Of a stretch of 12,932 bases of DNA, positions 1-7,429 are shown piece by piece (positions within the stretch are counted from its first letter, which is position 1; each line of letters opens with the position of its first letter). Origin of the DNA: Deltaproteobacteria bacterium. Lineage in GTDB: Bacteria; Desulfobacterota_B; Binatia; Bin18. The notes under the pieces were generated by a model. That model saw only the letters and a program-made list of their open reading frames with translations, was not told where the DNA came from and ran no database searches. The stretch spans positions 1 through 12,932 of the forward strand of contig JAAXHF010000713.1 in the NCBI GenBank assembly GCA_012271025.1. The letters are read 5' to 3'. Made by a program: the position numbers and the translations under genes.

Positions 1-204
1 GGCTGGGAGGCCAACCCGTGGGGCGGAACGAGCAGCATGTGCGCCCCGGTCGAGGCTGACCTGCTGAGCTGTGCCAACGTGTGCTGGTGGCCGGCCCAGG
101 TGCCGGATAGTTTGCAGAACACCCCGGAGTGGGCAAAAGCGTGTTCGGGTTCGACCCAGGAGGACTGGCGGAGCCTGGAAGTCGTCTTTCCCAAAATCGA
201 CTGA
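1..204 (+). CDS. qhpC: Quinohemoprotein amine dehydrogenase gamma subunit (partial, 3' end)
   Basis: The open frame from the left edge to TGA encodes the last 67 residues of the small catalytic gamma subunit of quinohemoprotein amine dehydrogenase (QHNDH), the periplasmic enzyme that oxidises primary amines to aldehydes and ammonia. Seen: a run beginning GWE, then Cys14, Asp20, Cys24, Cys28, a WWPAQVPD motif with Trp30, and Asp36. Known for the Paracoccus subunit: Cys37 and Trp43 form cysteine tryptophylquinone, and thioether bridges join Cys7-Glu16, Cys27-Asp33 and Cys41-Asp49. Adding 13 to the local numbers reproduces Glu16, Cys27, Asp33, Cys37, Cys41, Trp43 and Asp49 exactly, so the cofactor site looks intact. 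The conserved ending DWRSLEVVFPK also matches. The start and Cys7 lie outside the window. The beta subunit gene follows 9 bp downstream, as in known qhp operons. Confidence 0.93.
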   Translation, partial: GWEANPWGGTSSMCAPVEADLLSCANVCWWPAQVPDSLQNTPEWAKACSGSTQEDWRSLEVVFPKID

Positions 205-213
205 GGGGCAGGC

Positions 214-1305
214 GTGAAAGGCAATCGGATGCGCGTGTGTCAGACCCTGCTGTTATGCCTGGTGCTGCTCGGCCTGCCCCCTGCGGCCTGGGCGAAGTGG
301 TATCTGCTGGCCTCGGTCCATCCTAATAATCTGGTCGTGATTGATACCGAGACCGATACGGTGGTGCGGAGCATCGCCCTCGAAGGGCGCGGCCCGGCCC
401 TCAATATCGCGCCCAATCCCGCCCATCCGCAGTACGCCTATGTGGTCAACAATCTGTCGCAGAGCGTGGCCATGGTCGATCTTGACGAGGGTAAGCAGGT
501 CATGAGCTTCCCGCTGTCCAGCGATACCGAGCTGGTCCGGACCATGGCGATTGACGTCAACGCCCAGGGCAACCGGCTGTTCATCCACGAGATGCCGCTG
601 CAAAAGGAACAGGGCAGCTACACGGCGCTCGACAACCGTATCCGGGTCATTGATCTCGACACCCAGCAGACGCTGCTCACCTTTCCCGCTCCCCGCCAGG
701 TGATGTCGCTGGCCACCTCCAAAGACGATACGCGGCTGTACATCTTCAGCGTCGGCCAGGATATTTTTGTGTACGATACCGAAACCGGACAGCGGCTCGA
801 CAGCCTACCGCTGCTGAATCGGAATCTCACCGGGGTCGGTCGAACCGATGGGCTGCCGCTCGGCAACCCGTATCAGGAGCACGGCCACCTGGTCTCGTTT
901 GGCGCGTTTGTGGCCGACACGATCACCGGACAGACCACGCTCGGCATCGCCTCTCTGGACCTGAACGAGGACCAACCCGAGGTCGAGGTGGTCGAACTCC
1001 AGCCCTTCAGCCCGGAGTTCTACGTGCTGACCGGTGCCCTGTCGCCCACAACCAGAAAAGCTTATTTCGCCTATAACCGCCTGTGGCGGGTCGATCTTCA
1101 GACCCGTCAGATCGAGAAGAGCCGCCCGCTGCCCAATACCTATTTCATGCCCTTTATCCATCCCCAGGGCAAAAAGATCTACTGTGGCAGCAACTGGCAC
1201 GACGTGGCGGTTTTCGACGCCGAAAGCCTGGAGCTGCTGACCAAGATTGAGCTTGGCGCCACCCAGACCGGCGGGGGCAATGTCCTGCGCTTCGTGCAGC
1301 GCTAG
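214..1305 (+). CDS. qhpB: Quinohemoprotein amine dehydrogenase beta subunit (seven-bladed propeller)
   Basis: A 363-residue exported protein matching the beta subunit of QHNDH, the beta-propeller that packs against the CTQ-bearing gamma and diheme alpha subunits in the periplasm. Seen: a signal peptide (hydrophobic stretch about residues 10-26, cleavage likely after AWA27), then repeated propeller strands such as NLVVIDTETDTVV, IRVIDLDTQQTLL, IFVYDTETG, LWRVDLQTRQIE and VAVFDAESLELL. APRQVMSLA, FAYN, PLPNTYF and the ending RFVQR align with my recollection of the Paracoccus beta subunit (APRQITMLA, GAYN, PLPHSYY, RLFTR). The start could be GTG 214 (GAGGGG 5 bp upstream) or ATG 229 (AAAGG 7 bp upstream); both leave an intact signal peptide. 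It follows qhpC by 9 bp. Other genes of known qhp operons (protease, ABC exporter, FAD monooxygenase) are not downstream here. Confidence 0.92.
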   Translation: MKGNRMRVCQTLLLCLVLLGLPPAAWAKWYLLASVHPNNLVVIDTETDTVVRSIALEGRGPALNIAPNPAHPQYAYVVNNLSQSVAMVDLDEGKQVMSFPLSSDTELVRTMAIDVNAQGNRLFIHEMPLQKEQGSYTALDNRIRVIDLDTQQTLLTFPAPRQVMSLATSKDDTRLYIFSVGQDIFVYDTETGQRLDSLPLLNRNLTGVGRTDGLPLGNPYQEHGHLVSFGAFVADTITGQTTLGIASLDLNEDQPEVEVVELQPFSPEFYVLTGALSPTTRKAYFAYNRLWRVDLQTRQIEKSRPLPNTYFMPFIHPQGKKIYCGSNWHDVAVFDAESLELLTKIELGATQTGGGNVLRFVQR

Positions 1306-1352
1306 GGCGCGCATACCGACCGTCTCACGGCCGTTTCGCGTCGCGTTCTGAC

Positions 1353-1360
1353 GAGAAGGA
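1353..1360 (+). promoter_or_regulatory. Ribosome binding site deciding a GTG start
   Basis: GAGAAGGA lies 7 bp before GTG 1368. The nearby ATG at 1360 is in another frame, so this site supports the GTG start and hence the twin-arginine leader of the nitroreductase. Confidence 0.6.
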
Positions 1361-1367
1361 TGTCTTC

Positions 1368-2003
1368 GTGCCCACCGTCTCCCGCCGGAAACTGCTCCAG
1401 ACGACCGGGGCGGCGCTCGTCCTGGCCCGGGCCGCGACCGTTGAGTCGGCCGCGTCGCCTGCGGCGTCGCCCTCCTTTGCCTCGGTGGTCAAACGCCGGG
1501 CAATGATCCGTGCGTATACGGCCGAGCCGGTTCCGGAAGAAGTTATGCAGCGTTTGCTCGAGTATGCGGTGCGTGCGCCCAGCGCGGGCAATCTCCAGCC
1601 CTGGGAGTTTGTTCTCGTCCAAGACCCCGAGGTCCGTGCCCGTTTGGCCAAGGCGGCCTTCGACCAGACCTCGGTGGCAACCGCGCCGCTGATTATTGCG
1701 ACCTGTGCCGATACCCAACGCATGGGAGAGCGCTATGGCGGCCGGGGGAATTTCTACAGCCTGGTCGATACCGCGTTTGCCTCCCTGCTGATTTTGCTCG
1801 GCGTAGTTGAGCAGGGCTTGGGCGCCTGTTTTGTTGGCGCCTACGATCCGGTCCAGGTGGCAAACATTCTGGGGCTGCCCGATCAGGTACGACCGGTCGG
1901 CCTGATCACGATCGGCTACCCGGCCCAGCGACCCGCCAAACCGCGCACCAAGAAAATTCCCCTCCAGCGGCTCATCCATCGCAACACCTGGCAGGCAAAA
2001 TAA
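1368..2003 (+). CDS. Nitroreductase-family FMN protein with twin-arginine leader
   Basis: A 211-residue nitroreductase-superfamily protein, a fold that binds FMN and usually reduces nitro, quinone or related substrates with NAD(P)H. Seen: after a 40-residue leader, the FMN-binding segment KRRAMIRAY (42-50), APSAGNLQPWEFVLV (70-84), and the C-terminal GACFVGAYDP (152-161) with the LGLPDQVRPVGLITIGYP loop (168-185). The leader contains SRRKLL at 5-10, a moderately hydrophobic stretch and Ala-rich residues to about 34, which resembles a Tat signal. Family members are normally cytoplasmic, so export of folded holoprotein would be unusual. It sits 62 bp after qhpB on the same strand and may share its transcript. 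Its substrate cannot be inferred. The leader is weak for Tat (an Arg at 21 breaks the hydrophobic core) and could also be a membrane tether or an unprocessed N-terminus. Confidence 0.82.
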   Translation: MPTVSRRKLLQTTGAALVLARAATVESAASPAASPSFASVVKRRAMIRAYTAEPVPEEVMQRLLEYAVRAPSAGNLQPWEFVLVQDPEVRARLAKAAFDQTSVATAPLIIATCADTQRMGERYGGRGNFYSLVDTAFASLLILLGVVEQGLGACFVGAYDPVQVANILGLPDQVRPVGLITIGYPAQRPAKPRTKKIPLQRLIHRNTWQAK

Positions 2004-2026
2004 GCGCATCTAAGGAAAAAACTGTT

Positions 2027-3178
2027 ATGGCCTACGATCTGCTACTCAAGGGCGGGGAAGTCATTGACCCGGGCTGGCCGTTCCGGGGCAAGGCCGATGT
2101 GGCGATTCACAACGGCAGGATTGCTGCGGTCCAGCCGGATATCCCGGAAGCCGACGCCGTGCGGGTCCGGGATGTCGGCGGCGGGCTGGTGTGTCCGGGT
2201 CTGATCGATCTGCACGCCCACGTCTTTGTCAACGCCCACGACATGGGGAGCGAAACCGATCAGCGCTGCGCAGCGAGCGGGGTGACGACGATTATTGACG
2301 CGGGCAGCGCGGGGTCGGCGACCTTCCCCGGTCTGCGTCAGTCGGTCGCCGACCGCAGTCAGGTGCGGTTGCGGTGCTTCGTCCACCTCTCGGCCCTGGG
2401 ACTGATTCACCTGCAGGTCGGGGAACTCATGCACATGGCCTACGCCGACCCCGAGGGCTGTGCGCGCACGATCAGCGCCAATCGTGACTTGGCCATCGGG
2501 GTCAAGCTGCGCTTCAGCAACAAGGTCGTGCCCGACTCGGCCGGCACCGAACCCTTGCGTCTGGCCCGCCAGGCGGCCGACATGGCCGAGGTGCCGCTGA
2601 TGGTCCATATCACCGACGCCCTGTTGCCGATTCCGCAGATTCTATCCTTTCTGAAACCGGGTGATGTGGTCACCCACTGTTTTCACCGCTATACCCACGG
2701 CATTATGGGACCGGACAAAAAGGCGATCTTGCGGGAAGTCTGGGACGCCCAAAAAGAGGGGATTCTCTTCGACTGCGCCCACGGCCGGATGCATTTCCCC
2801 TTTCCGTTTGTCAAGCGGGTGCTGGACGCCGGCTTTTATCCGGATACGATTGCCACCGACCTGACCCTGGGCAGCGCCACCAGAGGGCCGGTGTTTGACC
2901 TGCCGACCACGATGTCCAAGCTCCTGAATCTGGGTATGAGCCTGGAGGATGTCATTGTCCGCACCACGGCCAACCCGGCCCGGGCGGTGGGTGAAGCCGG
3001 GCGGATCGGGACGCTCAAGCCCGGCGCCGTGGCCGATGTGGCGGTCTTGCGCCTGGAAGAGGGCGCGTTCGATTTTGTCGATACCGACCACAACCGTATG
3101 ACCGGACGGCAACGCCTGGTGAATCAGCTGACGGTCAAAGACGGACGGATCTGGTATCAGCAGCGGTCGTCCGCCTAG
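2027..3178 (+). CDS. Amidohydrolase/deacetylase-family metallohydrolase
   Basis: A 383-residue amidohydrolase-superfamily enzyme of the dihydroorotase/D-aminoacylase-like branch often annotated amidohydrolase/deacetylase (the group containing Atu3266). Seen: the small beta-sandwich start LLLKGGEVIDPG; the binuclear metal site with H63 and H65 in LIDLHAHV; K160 in GVKLR as the likely carboxylated bridging lysine; H194 in MVHIT; H217 (or H220) in THCFH; D278 in ATDLT as the likely catalytic aspartate; and the closing motif TLKPGAVADVAVLRL (329-343). All metal ligands are present, so it should be active. Likely chemistry is hydrolysis of an amide, ester or cyclic imide; the substrate is unknown. 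No signal peptide, so cytoplasmic. AAGGA lies 10 bp before the ATG, and the gene starts 23 bp after the nitroreductase stop, pointing to co-transcription. Confidence 0.88.
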   Translation: MAYDLLLKGGEVIDPGWPFRGKADVAIHNGRIAAVQPDIPEADAVRVRDVGGGLVCPGLIDLHAHVFVNAHDMGSETDQRCAASGVTTIIDAGSAGSATFPGLRQSVADRSQVRLRCFVHLSALGLIHLQVGELMHMAYADPEGCARTISANRDLAIGVKLRFSNKVVPDSAGTEPLRLARQAADMAEVPLMVHITDALLPIPQILSFLKPGDVVTHCFHRYTHGIMGPDKKAILREVWDAQKEGILFDCAHGRMHFPFPFVKRVLDAGFYPDTIATDLTLGSATRGPVFDLPTTMSKLLNLGMSLEDVIVRTTANPARAVGEAGRIGTLKPGAVADVAVLRLEEGAFDFVDTDHNRMTGRQRLVNQLTVKDGRIWYQQRSSA

Positions 3179-3211
3179 GACGGCGCGGCCGCCAGTGTTG
3201 GACAGCGTAGT

Positions 3212-3218
3212 AAGGAGG
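3212..3218 (+). promoter_or_regulatory. Strong ribosome binding site of the MaoC gene
   Basis: AAGGAGG, a full match to the anti-Shine-Dalgarno core, 5 bp before ATG 3224. It supports that start and suggests efficient independent initiation within the transcript. Confidence 0.7.
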
Positions 3219-3223
3219 AGCCT

Positions 3224-3685
3224 ATGGCCGGCAAACATTTTGAGGAACTGAACGTCGGAGATATCTTTCACCACCAGCCGGGGCGAACGATTACCGAGAC
3301 CGATAACCTGTTGTTCACGACCATGACCATGAACCCCCAGCCGCTGCACCTGGACGCGGAATTTTCCAAGAAGGCCGAGTTCGGCCAAAGGCTGGTCAAC
3401 AGCCTGTTCACCCTGGGTCTGACCGTTGGCCTGTCGGTCGGCGATACTACCCTGGGTACGACGGTCGGCAATCTCGGCTTTGAAGAGGTCAAGTTTCCCA
3501 AGCCGGTCTTCATCGGTGACACCCTGTATGCCGAGACCGAGGTGGTGGACAAGCGCGAATCCAAGTCGCGCCCGCAGTGGGGCATTGTGATGTTTGAGCA
3601 CCGGGCTACCAACCAGCGGGGCGAGGTGGTCATGCGCTGCCGGCGGGCCGGTATGCTGCGCAAAAAAGAGGCGGCCGTGAGCTGA
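3224..3685 (+). CDS. MaoC-family hot-dog dehydratase/hydratase
   Basis: A 153-residue single hot-dog-fold protein of the MaoC family, which hydrates or dehydrates enoyl-CoA/3-hydroxyacyl-CoA substrates. Seen: the N-terminal [10 protein letters not shown], the active-site helix [16 protein letters not shown] (29-44) with N37 and H42, then [15 protein letters not shown] (52-66), [15 protein letters not shown] (94-108) and RESKSRP (111-117). The TMNxxPLH form, rather than the GDxNPLH of PhaJ-type hydratases, and the RESKSRP segment resemble the beta-methylmalyl-CoA/mesaconyl-CoA-dehydratase-like branch; that placement is from memory. Full length for a one-domain member and expected to dimerise in the cytoplasm. 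It lies 45 bp after the amidohydrolase and 26 bp before the thiolase-fold gene, consistent with an acyl-CoA pathway encoded by this run. The exact substrate is unknown. Confidence 0.9.
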   Translation: MAGKHFEELNVGDIFHHQPGRTITETDNLLFTTMTMNPQPLHLDAEFSKKAEFGQRLVNSLFTLGLTVGLSVGDTTLGTTVGNLGFEEVKFPKPVFIGDTLYAETEVVDKRESKSRPQWGIVMFEHRATNQRGEVVMRCRRAGMLRKKEAAVS

Positions 3686-3711
3686 GAGCGCTGACGACCG
3701 CAGGTACAGCC

Positions 3712-5112
3712 ATGATCGGTATTACCAGCTGTGGCTACCACGTCCCTTTCTATCGCCTGGAACGGGAGAAGATCGGCCACGCCTGGGCCCGCCGTCCCGG
3801 CCGGGGCGAGCGGGCGGCTATTTACTTTGACGAGGATGCGCTGACCCTGGGCCTGGAGGCGGCCCAGCGTTGCCTTGAGGACACGGGTAAGACCGACATC
3901 GACGGCGTGTATTTTGCCTCAACCTCGGCCCCGTTCCGCCAGCGTTCCACGGCCAGCTTTCTGGCCGCAGCCTGCGATCTGCGGCCGGAGTGCGAAACCG
4001 CCGACTTTGGCGCCAGCCTGCGTTCGGCCACGACCGCTGTGCGTGCCGGTCTGGACGCCGTCGGCAGCGGACGCCTGTCACAGGTCTTGATCGCCGCCGG
4101 CGAGGTGCGCGATGGACAGCCCGGCGAGGGCCAGGAGGACTGGTTTGGCGATGCGGGCAGTGCGGTGACGCTCGGCCGTGAGGGCGTGATCGCCGAGATT
4201 CTCGGCACGGCCTCACGGGCGGACGATTTTCTGGACGAATGGCGACGCGACAGCGACGCTTTTATTCAGACCCAGGCGTCGCGCTTCAGCTCTGAGCGGG
4301 GTTATCAGGCCAGTGTGGTCGCCGTCGGCAGGCGGCTGTTGGACACCCTCGGGCTCCAGGCCCAGGACTGCGCCAGGCTGATCCTGCCCTCCCCGGACGG
4401 CCGGGCGCATACTGGCGCGGCCAAAAAACTGGGCTTTCAGGATTCCCAAATTCAGGATCCGCTGTACGGCCAGGTCGGGGCGTGCGGCAGTGCGGCGCCG
4501 CTGTTGTTGCTGGCGGCCGCCCTTGAGAGCGCCAATCCCGGAGACCGCCTGCTCCTGCTGGGCTACGGCGACGGAGCGGACGGCTTTGTGTTGCGGGTGA
4601 CCGAAGCCATCACAAGCCGGACTCCCGCCCAGTCTGTGTCCGATCACCTGAGTGAGAAGCGCCTGTATCCTTCCTACCAGATCTTCAAGAAGATGCGGAC
4701 GTATTACGCCGAGCATGAGGACGGTCCCGAGTTGTCGAACGTGTTTCTGGCCAAAGAGGACAAGCAGAACGTCCGGCTGTACGGCTCGCAGTGCCCGCGC
4801 TGCGGCACGAAACAATACCCCATCACCCGCATCTGCATTGCCTGCCATAACCACGACTCCATGCAGGACGTGCCGCTGGCCCGCAGCGGTCAGGTCTTTA
4901 CCTTCACCCGAGACCATCTGTATCAGGCTGCGGATTCCCCGACGATCATGAGCGTGGTTGATCTGGACGGGGGCGGCCGGCTGTACATCCAGATGACCGA
5001 TGTGGACCCCGAGGACGTGCGGGTCGGCGACAGCGTCGTCCTCAGCCTGCGACGGCGCAAAGAAGGGCCGACCATGCACCACTACTACTGGAAGTGCCGC
5101 CCGGCGCGCTGA
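3712..5112 (+). CDS. HMG-CoA synthase-like protein fused to DUF35 zinc-ribbon/OB domain
   Basis: A 466-residue two-part protein. Residues 1-300 form a thiolase fold of the HMG-CoA synthase/KAS III kind: MIGITSCGYHVP start, a first-half core to about 170 including DWFGDAGSAV (143-152), and a second half ending LLLLGYGDGADGFVL (280-294). Residues about 345-466 are a DUF35 (ChsH2/BbsA-like) module: a rubredoxin-like zinc ribbon with C361, C364, C375 and C378, then an OB fold (SGQVFTFTRDHLY, MTDVDPEDVRVGDSVVL). DUF35 proteins usually pair with thiolases or HMGS-like subunits in acyl transfer, as in PhlABC, BbsAB and archaeal HMGS complexes. Odd: the segment where the catalytic Cys is expected reads GASLRSATTAV (100-110), with Ser and no Cys, and the catalytic His and Asn motifs are not recognisable. 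It may be a specialised or non-catalytic acyltransferase component. No separate thiolase partner lies in this window. Confidence 0.85.
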   Translation: MIGITSCGYHVPFYRLEREKIGHAWARRPGRGERAAIYFDEDALTLGLEAAQRCLEDTGKTDIDGVYFASTSAPFRQRSTASFLAAACDLRPECETADFGASLRSATTAVRAGLDAVGSGRLSQVLIAAGEVRDGQPGEGQEDWFGDAGSAVTLGREGVIAEILGTASRADDFLDEWRRDSDAFIQTQASRFSSERGYQASVVAVGRRLLDTLGLQAQDCARLILPSPDGRAHTGAAKKLGFQDSQIQDPLYGQVGACGSAAPLLLLAAALESANPGDRLLLLGYGDGADGFVLRVTEAITSRTPAQSVSDHLSEKRLYPSYQIFKKMRTYYAEHEDGPELSNVFLAKEDKQNVRLYGSQCPRCGTKQYPITRICIACHNHDSMQDVPLARSGQVFTFTRDHLYQAADSPTIMSVVDLDGGGRLYIQMTDVDPEDVRVGDSVVLSLRRRKEGPTMHHYYWKCRPAR

Positions 5113-5168
5113 GGGCTTTTCTTGCCCGAGGCGAGGCGGGATGGTACAAGGGGCGGACCGGACAGCCT

Positions 5169-5175
5169 AAGGAGG
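5169..5175 (+). promoter_or_regulatory. Strong ribosome binding site of the flavin monooxygenase gene
   Basis: AAGGAGG ends 4 bp before ATG 5180. The match is complete and fixes the start of the luciferase-like gene. The 67-bp gap before the gene is the longest within this run, but I see no convincing promoter in it. Confidence 0.65.
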
Positions 5176-5179
5176 ACGT

Positions 5180-6253
5180 ATGAAAGCTGGCGTGTTTATG
5201 ATGCCTTCGCATCCCCCCGAAAGAAGTTTCTACGACGGCCACCAGTGGGATCTCGACCATTTGGAGCTGGTCGATCAACTCGGGTTTAACGAGGCGTGGC
5301 TGGGCGAGCATTTTACCGCTCCGTGGGAACCCAACCCCGCTCCTGACCTGCTGATTGCGCAAGGCCTGCAACGCACCCAGAACATCAAACTGTGTCCGGG
5401 CGCCCATCTGCTGCCCTATCACCATCCGGCCGAACTGGCCCACCGTGTCGCCTTCATGGACCACATCGCCCAGGGGCGTTTCATGTTCGGGGTGGGAACG
5501 AGCGGCCTGCCCAGCGACTGGAAGCTGTTCAACGTTGACGGGGCGGGCGGCGAGAACCGGCGCATGACCAAGGAAGCCCTGGATATTATTCTCAAGCTGT
5601 GGGCGAGCGAGGAGCCGTTCGAGTTCACGGGCGAATACTGGACGGTCAACCGCATCGACACCATGCTGGACACGCTCAAGTTCCACATCAAGCCCTTTCA
5701 GCAGCCCCACCCGCCGATTGGGATCGCCGGTCTGACCCCCGGCTCGGACACCCTCAAGATGTGTGGCGCGAGCGGCTTCATGCCGATGAGCGTCGCGCTC
5801 AGCAACGGCTACCTCAAGACCCACTGGGAGGCGGTTGTCGAGGGGGCGGAGTCTGCCGGCCGGACACCGTCCCGCAGCGATTGGCGCGTGTCGCGTGAGG
5901 TGTATGTCGCCGAGACCGACAAGGAGGCCAAGGCCAAGGCCCTGGGCGGCATGCTGGGCCGCGCCTATGCCGAATATCTGCTGCCGCTGTTCAAGTCGTT
6001 CGGCATGGTCAGTCTGTTCAAGCACCATCCCGAAGTGCCGGATTCCGACGTGACCATGGAATACCTGGCCGAGTATGTGTGGCTGGTCGGCTCGCCCCGG
6101 ACGGTTACCGACAAGCTCGGGGCCATGGTTGACGACACCGGCGGGTTTGGCTGTCTGCTGGTCCTGACTTTTGATCAGCTGGAGAACAAGGAGGGCTGGG
6201 CAAACTCGCAGCGCCTGCTGATGGAAGAAGTCATGCCCAATTTTCCGGATTGA
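5180..6253 (+). CDS. LLM-class (bacterial luciferase-like) flavin-dependent oxidoreductase
   Basis: A 357-residue TIM-barrel protein of the luciferase-like monooxygenase family, which uses reduced FMN (sometimes F420) and usually O2 to oxygenate ketones, aldehydes, sulfonates or similar substrates. Seen: start MKAGVFMMPSHPP; LVDQLGFNEAWLGEHF (30-45), the typical second strand with the conserved E-H pair; LLPYHHPAELAHRVAFMDHI (77-96), followed by GRFMFGVGTSGLPSDW (99-114), the flavin-pocket region; and the late GSPRTVTDKL segment near the C-terminus. The length is normal and there is no signal peptide. It needs a flavin reductase, not visible here. It is the last + strand gene before a hairpin terminator. 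With the MaoC and DUF35 genes it suggests oxygenation followed by CoA-ester processing; the substrate is not predictable from sequence. Confidence 0.88.
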   Translation: MKAGVFMMPSHPPERSFYDGHQWDLDHLELVDQLGFNEAWLGEHFTAPWEPNPAPDLLIAQGLQRTQNIKLCPGAHLLPYHHPAELAHRVAFMDHIAQGRFMFGVGTSGLPSDWKLFNVDGAGGENRRMTKEALDIILKLWASEEPFEFTGEYWTVNRIDTMLDTLKFHIKPFQQPHPPIGIAGLTPGSDTLKMCGASGFMPMSVALSNGYLKTHWEAVVEGAESAGRTPSRSDWRVSREVYVAETDKEAKAKALGGMLGRAYAEYLLPLFKSFGMVSLFKHHPEVPDSDVTMEYLAEYVWLVGSPRTVTDKLGAMVDDTGGFGCLLVLTFDQLENKEGWANSQRLLMEEVMPNFPD

Positions 6254-6286
6254 TGGGTTTGGAGAACCTTGTCTCTTGTGGAGACC

Positions 6287-6808
<522 letters not shown>

Positions 6809-6817
6809 TCATCTATT

Positions 6818-7429
6818 TCACAGCACCCCTTTGGTCGATAAGACGCCCATGACCCGCGGGTCATAGGCGACCGCACTGCCTAGCGCCCGGGCAAATGCCT
6901 TGAAGGCGGCTTCGATGATATGGTGCGGGTTGCGGCCCTGGGTCATGTTGAAGTGCAGGTTCATGCCCAGCTGGTTGCTGAGGGCGAGAAAAAAATCGTG
7001 GACCAGTTCGGTCGCAAACGTGCCAATACGCTCCTGCTGGACAGACAGGTTGTAGGCCAGAAAGGGCCGTCCGCTGAGATCGACGACGCAGTTCACCAGG
7101 GCTTCGTCGAGCGGTACAGTGGCTTCGCCAAAGCGGCGGATACCGCGCTTATCGCCCAGCGCAGTGCGAAACGCCGCGCCCAGCGCCAGGCCGACATCTT
7201 CAACCGTATGATGGTCGTCAATCTCGATGTCGCCCGTGGCCTGAAGCGTGAGGTCGAAAAAGCCGTGCCGGGTGAACAGCTCCAGCATATGGTTGAGAAA
7301 GGGCACCCCGGTGGCAATCTGGTACTGGCCGCTGCCGTCAAGCTCAAGACTGAGCCGAATGTCGGTTTCGTTTGTTTTGCGGTGCAGGTCTGCGCTGCGC
7401 TGCTCCACCTGTGTTGCCGGCTGTGTCAT
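6818..7429 (-). CDS. hisB: Imidazoleglycerol-phosphate dehydratase
   Basis: A 203-residue monofunctional IGPD that converts imidazole-glycerol phosphate to imidazole-acetol phosphate, the sixth step of histidine synthesis, as a cytoplasmic Mn-dependent 24-mer. Seen: RKTNETDIRLSLELDGSG (17-34); H47 in FLNHML; the first metal motif DDHHTVED (71-78); HDFF (144-147); the second metal motif NPHHIIEAAFKAFARAL (167-183) with H169, H170 and E173; and the usual C-terminus GVLSTKGVL. There is no phosphatase domain. The start at 7429 is set by GGAGG 5 bp upstream. It adds about 10 residues before the conserved RKT block, and these codons overlap the end of hisD by 86 bp in another frame. The same frame is open further upstream but lacks family similarity there. 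It is the last gene of the - strand housekeeping block. Confidence 0.96.
   Translation of the reverse strand: MTQPATQVEQRSADLHRKTNETDIRLSLELDGSGQYQIATGVPFLNHMLELFTRHGFFDLTLQATGDIEIDDHHTVEDVGLALGAAFRTALGDKRGIRRFGEATVPLDEALVNCVVDLSGRPFLAYNLSVQQERIGTFATELVHDFFLALSNQLGMNLHFNMTQGRNPHHIIEAAFKAFARALGSAVAYDPRVMGVLSTKGVL

Noticed and set aside
805..1314. Long - strand open frames opposite qhpB and other genes.
   Set aside because: Antisense frames are common in GC-rich DNA; none shows a ribosome site with a recognisable protein, while the opposite strand has clear family matches.
5113..5128. Small GGGC...GCCC hairpin just after the HMGS/DUF35 gene.
   Set aside because: The stem is only 4 bp and too weak to count as a terminator between two closely spaced same-strand genes.
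6271..6285. GTCTC/GAGAC 5-bp stem just before the strong terminator hairpin.
   Set aside because: Too short to call separately; at most an accessory stem of the neighbouring terminator.
6849..6864. Perfect 16-bp palindrome ATGACCCGCGGGTCAT.
   Set aside because: It lies inside hisB over the conserved codons for YDPRVMGV; protein conservation explains it and an operator inside this gene is unlikely.
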